10,742 nucleotides of DNA from Ruminiclostridium sp. (GTDB lineage: Bacteria > Bacillota_A > Clostridia > Oscillospirales > Oscillospiraceae), in NCBI GenBank assembly GCA_017521345.1, contig JAFXCU010000098.1, positions 1-10,742 on the forward strand, in the 5' to 3' direction. Below are positions 7,849 through 10,742 of the stretch, one piece after another; the first letter of the stretch is position 1; each line of letters starts with the position of its first letter. Under the pieces are notes generated by a model that was not told where the DNA came from, searched no databases, and saw only the letters and a list, made by a program, of their open reading frames with translations. The translations under genes were made by a program, and so were the position numbers.

Positions 7849-7905
7849 AATAAGGTCTCTTTTTGCTGAGTTGATGCCAAAAAGTGTACCTTTTGAGACC
7901 TTATT
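7849..7905 (-). promoter_or_regulatory. Leader stem-loop in the surface-protein mRNA
   Basis: An 11-bp perfect stem joins 7849-7859 (AATAAGGTCTC) with 7895-7905 (GAGACCTTATT) and lies wholly within the predicted leader of about 90 nt. An inner T5G/CA5 pairing (7860-7865 with 7878-7883) is possible. No T-run follows on the minus strand, so it does not look like a terminator; it may stabilise the mRNA or act in regulation. The upper arm is part of the left crossover site and the lower arm is an extra inverted copy of its outer end. Confidence 0.55.
7878..7902 (+). repeat. Left inverted repeat / crossover site (IRL)
   Basis: This 25-bp sequence matches the reverse complement of 8009-8033 at 24 positions; the one difference is at 7883. 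The wider 30-bp dyad is 7872-7901. Its inner (right) arm ACCTTTTGAGACCT is identical to that of the right site, while the outer arm (7872-7885) matches the ideal half-site at only 9 of 14 bases. Confidence 0.85.
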
Positions 7906-7917
7906 TTTGTACATCAA

Positions 7918-7946
7918 ATTATATAACATAACACAAAAAATTGCAA
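7918..7946 (-). promoter_or_regulatory. Sigma-A promoter of the surface-protein gene, inside the invertible element
   Basis: On the minus strand, -35 TTGCAA (7941-7946), a spacer of exactly 17 bp, and a perfect -10 TATAAT (7918-7923). Transcription should begin near 7911 and give a leader of about 90 nt. A small GC-rich dyad GGCTG-TC-CAGCC (7947-7958) abuts the -35 and could be a regulator site. No comparable promoter facing the other way is seen in the segment; a lone TATGAT at 7984-7989 on the plus strand lacks a -35. Confidence 0.88.
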
Positions 7947-8008
7947 GGCTGTCCAGCCGTTCTTACCGAATTCTGCTAAAAGTTATGATTCTCTTTCTTT
8001 TCTGGCAC

Positions 8009-8033
8009 AAGGTCTCAAAAGGTACACCTTTTG
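8009..8033 (-). repeat. Right inverted repeat / crossover site (IRR)
   Basis: Inverted partner of 7878-7902 (24 of 25 bases). The full site 8010-8039 is a perfect 14+2+14 dyad: AGGTCTCAAAAGGT, AC, ACCTTTTGAGACCT. The A-rich tracts close to the centre resemble the layout of Hin-type sites, where the recombinase linker contacts the minor groove. Confidence 0.85.
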
Positions 8034-8050
8034 AGACCTGTTTTTCTTTT
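8010..8050 (+). terminator. Crossover site doubling as a plus-strand terminator
   Basis: The dyad at 8010-8039 can fold as a 13-bp stem with a four-base loop. On the plus strand it is followed directly by GTTTTTCTTTT (8040-8050). That is the form of an intrinsic terminator for plus-strand RNA, where no gene is in view; the only predicted user is the promoter in its inverted (OFF) state. Confidence 0.55.
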
Positions 8051-8062
8051 CCCCAAAAATAC

Positions 8063-8094
8063 GGGGGCGCTGCACATTGCAGCGCCCCCTGTTT

Positions 8095-8095
<1 letters not shown>
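8063..8095. terminator. Bidirectional terminator between recombinase gene and switch
   Basis: A perfect 12-bp GC-rich stem (8063-8074 with 8078-8089) closes on the loop CAT. On the minus strand it is followed by GTATTTTT, terminating the recombinase gene that stops at 8095. On the plus strand it is followed by TGTTTT. It insulates the switch from read-through on both sides. Confidence 0.85.
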
Positions 8096-8958
<863 letters not shown>

Positions 8959-9180
8959 TCAGATAAGGCCCAATCTGCCCAGGATGACCGCCACCTCGCA
9001 CCGCTTGGCGGGGGCTTCGGGTCCGCCGGAGAGGATGCCCTTCTCCTGGGCCTTTCCCCACCAGCCCTCGGCCTTGCTCCAGTCCGCCTCGGGCAGGGTC
9101 CGGGCGTGGCGCAGGGCCTTCTCCAGGAGCTGGTAGGCCTCCCGGTCGGTGAGGTTCTTCACGATCTCATGTCCTTCCAT
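8959..9180 (-). CDS. Possible separate C-terminal subunit of the endolysin (internal start)
   Basis: Met183 of the endolysin is preceded by AAAGGAGG (9186-9193) at a spacing of 5 nt, as good as any ribosome site in the window. Initiation there would give a 73-residue protein holding just the C-terminal domain (MEGHEIVKNLTD...). Internal starts that yield free wall-binding subunits are known in some endolysins of Gram-positive phages, such as Lys170 and CTP1L. The site falls exactly at the linker between domains, which favours a real second product. Confidence 0.55.
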   Translation of the reverse strand: MEGHEIVKNLTDREAYQLLEKALRHARTLPEADWSKAEGWWGKAQEKGILSGGPEAPAKRCEVAVILGRLGLI

Positions 9181-9726
9181 GTTGTCCTCCTTTCCCTGGG
9201 GCTTCTCAATGACCCAGTAGTATTTCACCTGCTGCCGGAAGAGGTTCCAGTCCCCCCGGGTCCGGGCGGATCGGGTGGAGGCCGGGTCGTTGATATAGAC
9301 CACATCCCCCTCCGCCCTCCACACCAGCACGTAGTGGCCCGAGCTGGTCCACAGTCCCCTGCCCATGCAGGCGATCACCAGATCCCCCCGGTCCAGAGCG
9401 TCCCGGACCTGGGCGTGGTAGGCGCTCTTACTGTTGCCGTAGAGGCTGGTCCAGTTCAGCCGGGTGACCCGGAGGCCGTACCGGGCCCCTGCCGGTTCAA
9501 AGTAGCCATAGTATGTCCCGCTGTGGGGGGCTTTGTACCCGTGGGCCAGGGCCCAGGCGCACTCGGTCTTGGGGGTCACGGCCTTGTCCGCCCAGGTGGC
9601 CAGGACCATGGCCATGGCTGTGGGGCCGCAGCCCGAGGCGGCGATGGTGGTCTTCTCCCCCGGGGCGGAGTAGTCCAGGCTCCCCCACCGGGGGTCGGTC
9701 TGGAGATAGGATACCGGCTGGCTCAT
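8959..9726 (-). CDS. Phage-type endolysin: C39-like cysteine peptidase with C-terminal wall-binding-like domain
   Basis: A 255-residue lysin expected to cut peptide bonds in peptidoglycan. The N-terminal part (about 1-175) looks like the Peptidase_C39_2 papain-like fold: probable nucleophile Cys33 in ASGCGPTAMAM, probable His131 in SSGHYVLVW, and Asp147 in YINDPAS. A short linker (KPQGKEDN) leads to a 70-residue C-terminal domain (183-255) with ALRHARTLPEADWSKAEGWW and EVAVILGRLGLI, a form I associate with endolysins of Clostridia phages and presume to bind the wall. The ATG at 9726 overlaps the holin stop as ATGA and has GGAGGAGG upstream, so the longer frame to 9996, which overprints the holin, is rejected. 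There is no signal peptide, so release depends on the holin. A strong internal ribosome site precedes Met183. Confidence 0.9.
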   Translation of the reverse strand: MSQPVSYLQTDPRWGSLDYSAPGEKTTIAASGCGPTAMAMVLATWADKAVTPKTECAWALAHGYKAPHSGTYYGYFEPAGARYGLRVTRLNWTSLYGNSKSAYHAQVRDALDRGDLVIACMGRGLWTSSGHYVLVWRAEGDVVYINDPASTRSARTRGDWNLFRQQVKYYWVIEKPQGKEDNMEGHEIVKNLTDREAYQLLEKALRHARTLPEADWSKAEGWWGKAQEKGILSGGPEAPAKRCEVAVILGRLGLI

Positions 9727-9914
9727 TCCGTCTCCTCCTCCCAGTTGTCCCGCTTGGTGAAGAAGTAGGTGATGACCGCGCCGTAGGCCGTGCAGAAGAT
9801 GTTCTGGGCCTCGGCGTTTACCCCGCCGGGCCAGAACAGCAGGGCGATGAGGGCCCCGGTCATGGCCAGGGTGACGATGCTCTTCACGTCGATCAGGTTC
9901 AAAAGCTGCTTCAT
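9723..9914 (-). CDS. Phage-type holin (63 residues)
   Basis: A small membrane protein expected to form pores that let the lysin reach the wall. It starts MKQLLNLIDVKS, followed by a hydrophobic segment (about 12-30, IVTLAMTGALIALLFW), a short GGVNAEAQ loop, a second hydrophobic segment (about 38-53, NIFCTAYGAVITYFF) and a charged tail KRDNWEEETE. This two-segment plan with a charged C-terminus is typical of holins in Clostridia prophages. The ATG at 9914 has AAGGAGG 8 nt upstream; a longer in-frame start at 9989 lacks such a site. The stop overlaps the endolysin ATG by four bases, the classic lysis-cassette arrangement. No other phage gene is in view. Confidence 0.85.
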   Translation of the reverse strand: MKQLLNLIDVKSIVTLAMTGALIALLFWPGGVNAEAQNIFCTAYGAVITYFFTKRDNWEEETE

Positions 9915-9970
9915 AGGGTTTTCCTCCTTCAAAAAAGTAGTCTCTACTAACAGGGGAAAAACCCGGGTTT

Positions 9971-9993
9971 CGTGTACGCAAACGTACACGTTT
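9971..9993. repeat. Overlapping dyads in the holin/MFS intergenic region
   Basis: CGTGTACG (9971-9978) and CGTACACG (9983-9990) form an inverted repeat around CAAA. A second, overlapping dyad AAACGT-AC-ACGTTT lies at 9980-9993. Both would suit an operator for a dimeric regulator controlling the divergent holin and transporter genes. The second resembles the core of the switch crossover site. No clear promoter for the holin is visible on the minus strand in 9915-10020. Confidence 0.5.
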
Positions 9994-10054
9994 CAAAAAA
10001 ATTTTTGACGACAGAGTCCCGCTGTCCTATTTTCAGGATTCCCACGGCTTTTCC

Positions 10055-10083
10055 TTGACGCAACCGACAAAACCGTGTAAACT
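10055..10083 (+). promoter_or_regulatory. Sigma-A promoter of the MFS transporter gene
   Basis: -35 TTGACG (10055-10060), a 17-bp spacer, and -10 TAAACT (10078-10083). Transcription should begin near 10090, giving a leader of about 53 nt with GGGGG about ten bases before the ATG at 10143. Confidence 0.75.
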
Positions 10084-10142
10084 GTAGGAAAACAAGTAAC
10101 TTTTTGTGGCAGTTTTTGTCAATTTTGAAAGGGGGCGCTCCC

Positions 10143-10742
10143 ATGGAGCCCAAGGTCATCAGCACCCGACGGGGCCTCGCCATTGAGATCTTACTTTTCC
10201 TCGCCTATTCCTTCTTCAGCGCCTCCTGGATGGTTGGTTCCATCATCACCCCGGACATGGTGGCCGAGTTCGGGGGGACGGACATCCCCTCCTCGGTGAA
10301 CAACGCCATCTCCCTGGCCAAGATTCTGGGCAACTTCGTGGCCGCCTGGATCCTGGTGAAGCTGGGGCCCAAAAAGACCGTGGCCTTCTCCTGCCTGCTC
10401 ATCTGCGCCGTGGTGGCGGGTGCCTACTCCACCGGGCTGTACTTCTTCGTCCTCACCCGGTTCCTGCTGGGCTTCGGCGGCGCGGTCCTGATGATCTGCA
10501 TGACCCCCTACGTAGTCTACTGCTTCGAGGCCAAGCACCACTCCCTCTTCATCGGCCTGAACAACGCCGGCCCCAACACCGGCAACCTCATTGGCCTGCT
10601 GACCATCAACCCCGTCCGAGCCTGGCTGGGGGACTGGCGGGCCGTGGTCCTCTTCTACGGTGTGTTCAGCGTGGTCTTCCTGGTGGGCTGGTTCATCGTG
10701 GGCAAGGACTACCCCATCGCCCCCCAGGAGCCCAAGAAGGAG
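10143..10742 (+). CDS. MFS transporter, N-terminal half (partial)
   Basis: The frame opens at ATG 10143 (AAAGGGGG upstream) and runs 200 codons without a stop to the window edge. The product is strongly hydrophobic, with about six membrane segments, starting at about 12-32. LVKLGPKKT (71-79) sits at the 2-3 loop like a degenerate MFS motif A. VLTRFLLGFGGAVLM (103-117) matches the segment-4 motif with its conserved Arg106. NAGPNTGNLIG (141-151) resembles the segment-5 motif. Domain order is that of the first half of a major facilitator permease of about 400-450 residues. The substrate cannot be told. It is transcribed away from the holin from its own promoter and is probably an ordinary host gene at the edge of the accessory block. 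Confidence 0.9.
   Translation, partial: MEPKVISTRRGLAIEILLFLAYSFFSASWMVGSIITPDMVAEFGGTDIPSSVNNAISLAKILGNFVAAWILVKLGPKKTVAFSCLLICAVVAGAYSTGLYFFVLTRFLLGFGGAVLMICMTPYVVYCFEAKHHSLFIGLNNAGPNTGNLIGLLTINPVRAWLGDWRAVVLFYGVFSVVFLVGWFIVGKDYPIAPQEPKKE

Larger units (their letters stand above)
7872..8039. other. Predicted invertible promoter element (phase-variation switch)
   Basis: Two crossover-like sites in inverted orientation flank about 106 bp of AT-rich DNA holding a single strong promoter. Each site is a dyad around a central dinucleotide (GT at 7886-7887 on the left, AC at 8024-8025 on the right), matching the two-base staggered exchange of serine recombinases. Inversion would flip the segment between the two centres, about 138 bp. 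As given, the promoter reads left into the surface-protein gene (ON). After inversion its -35 and -10 would lie near 7965-7970 and 7988-7993 on the plus strand, pointing at terminators and the 3' end of the recombinase gene (OFF). A serine recombinase gene lies 56 bp to the right. Inversion itself cannot be seen in one sequence. Confidence 0.8.

Noticed and set aside
9935..9948. Small hairpin AGTAG/CTACT followed by a T-run on the minus strand ahead of the holin
   Set aside because: Only a 5-bp AT-rich stem; too weak to call an attenuator.
9727..9996. N-terminal extension of the endolysin to 345 residues
   Set aside because: It overprints the holin in another frame and is Arg/His-rich noise; the ATG at 9726 overlapping the holin stop is the standard arrangement.
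10191..10541. Minus-strand open frames opposite the MFS gene
   Set aside because: Antisense shadows of a clear membrane-protein gene with its own promoter and ribosome site.

Overview
The window looks like the chromosome of a GC-rich, low-motility-type Firmicute of the gut Oscillospiraceae/Eubacteriales kind (relatives of Flavonifractor, Lawsonibacter or Oscillibacter). This rests on strong AAGGAGG ribosome sites, GC-rich codon use, S-layer homology (SLH) domains, and Clostridia-style holin/endolysin proteins. It is an inference from composition and protein style, not a database match.

Layout, left to right. (1) 1-86: the last codons of a plus-strand gene, followed by a perfect bidirectional terminator. 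(2) 127-1935, minus strand: a three-gene operon of a NitT/TauT-type ABC permease, its short ATPase and a small unknown protein, with no substrate-binding protein in view. (3) 2039-2950, minus: a protein of four tandem zinc-ribbon units. (4) 3034-7821, minus: a 1595-residue secreted surface protein with a signal peptide, GLUG-like repeats, InlB-type (Flg_new/MucBP-like) repeats and C-terminal SLH domains. (5) 7822-8094: the control region of that gene. (6) 8095-8721, minus: a small serine recombinase of the resolvase/invertase family. (7) 8722-8958: a hairpin-rich non-coding stretch. (8) 8959-9914, minus: a holin and a C39-like endolysin with overlapping genes. (9) 9915-10142: intergenic DNA with a dyad and a good plus-strand promoter. 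(10) 10143-10742, plus: the N-terminal 200 residues of an MFS transporter, cut by the window end.

The most striking system is in region 5. A near-consensus sigma-A promoter (TTGCAA, 17 bp, TATAAT) reads toward the surface-protein gene and lies between two inverted 25-bp repeats that match at 24 positions. Each repeat is centred on a dyad with a non-palindromic GT/AC dinucleotide, which is the form of a serine-recombinase crossover site. A serine invertase-type gene lies immediately beside it. The arrangement predicts a phase-variable, invertible promoter of about 138 bp that switches the giant SLH adhesin on and off. As written here the promoter is in the ON orientation. In the OFF orientation its transcript would run into the crossover site itself, which on the plus strand is a hairpin followed by a T-run, and then into a second strong terminator.

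The holin-endolysin pair stands without other phage genes in view. The endolysin carries a strong internal ribosome site and ATG ahead of its C-terminal domain, suggesting that a separate wall-binding subunit is also made. Holin, lysin, recombinase and surface protein all lie on the same strand, so the block 3034-9914 may be one accessory module built from phage-derived and surface-display parts.
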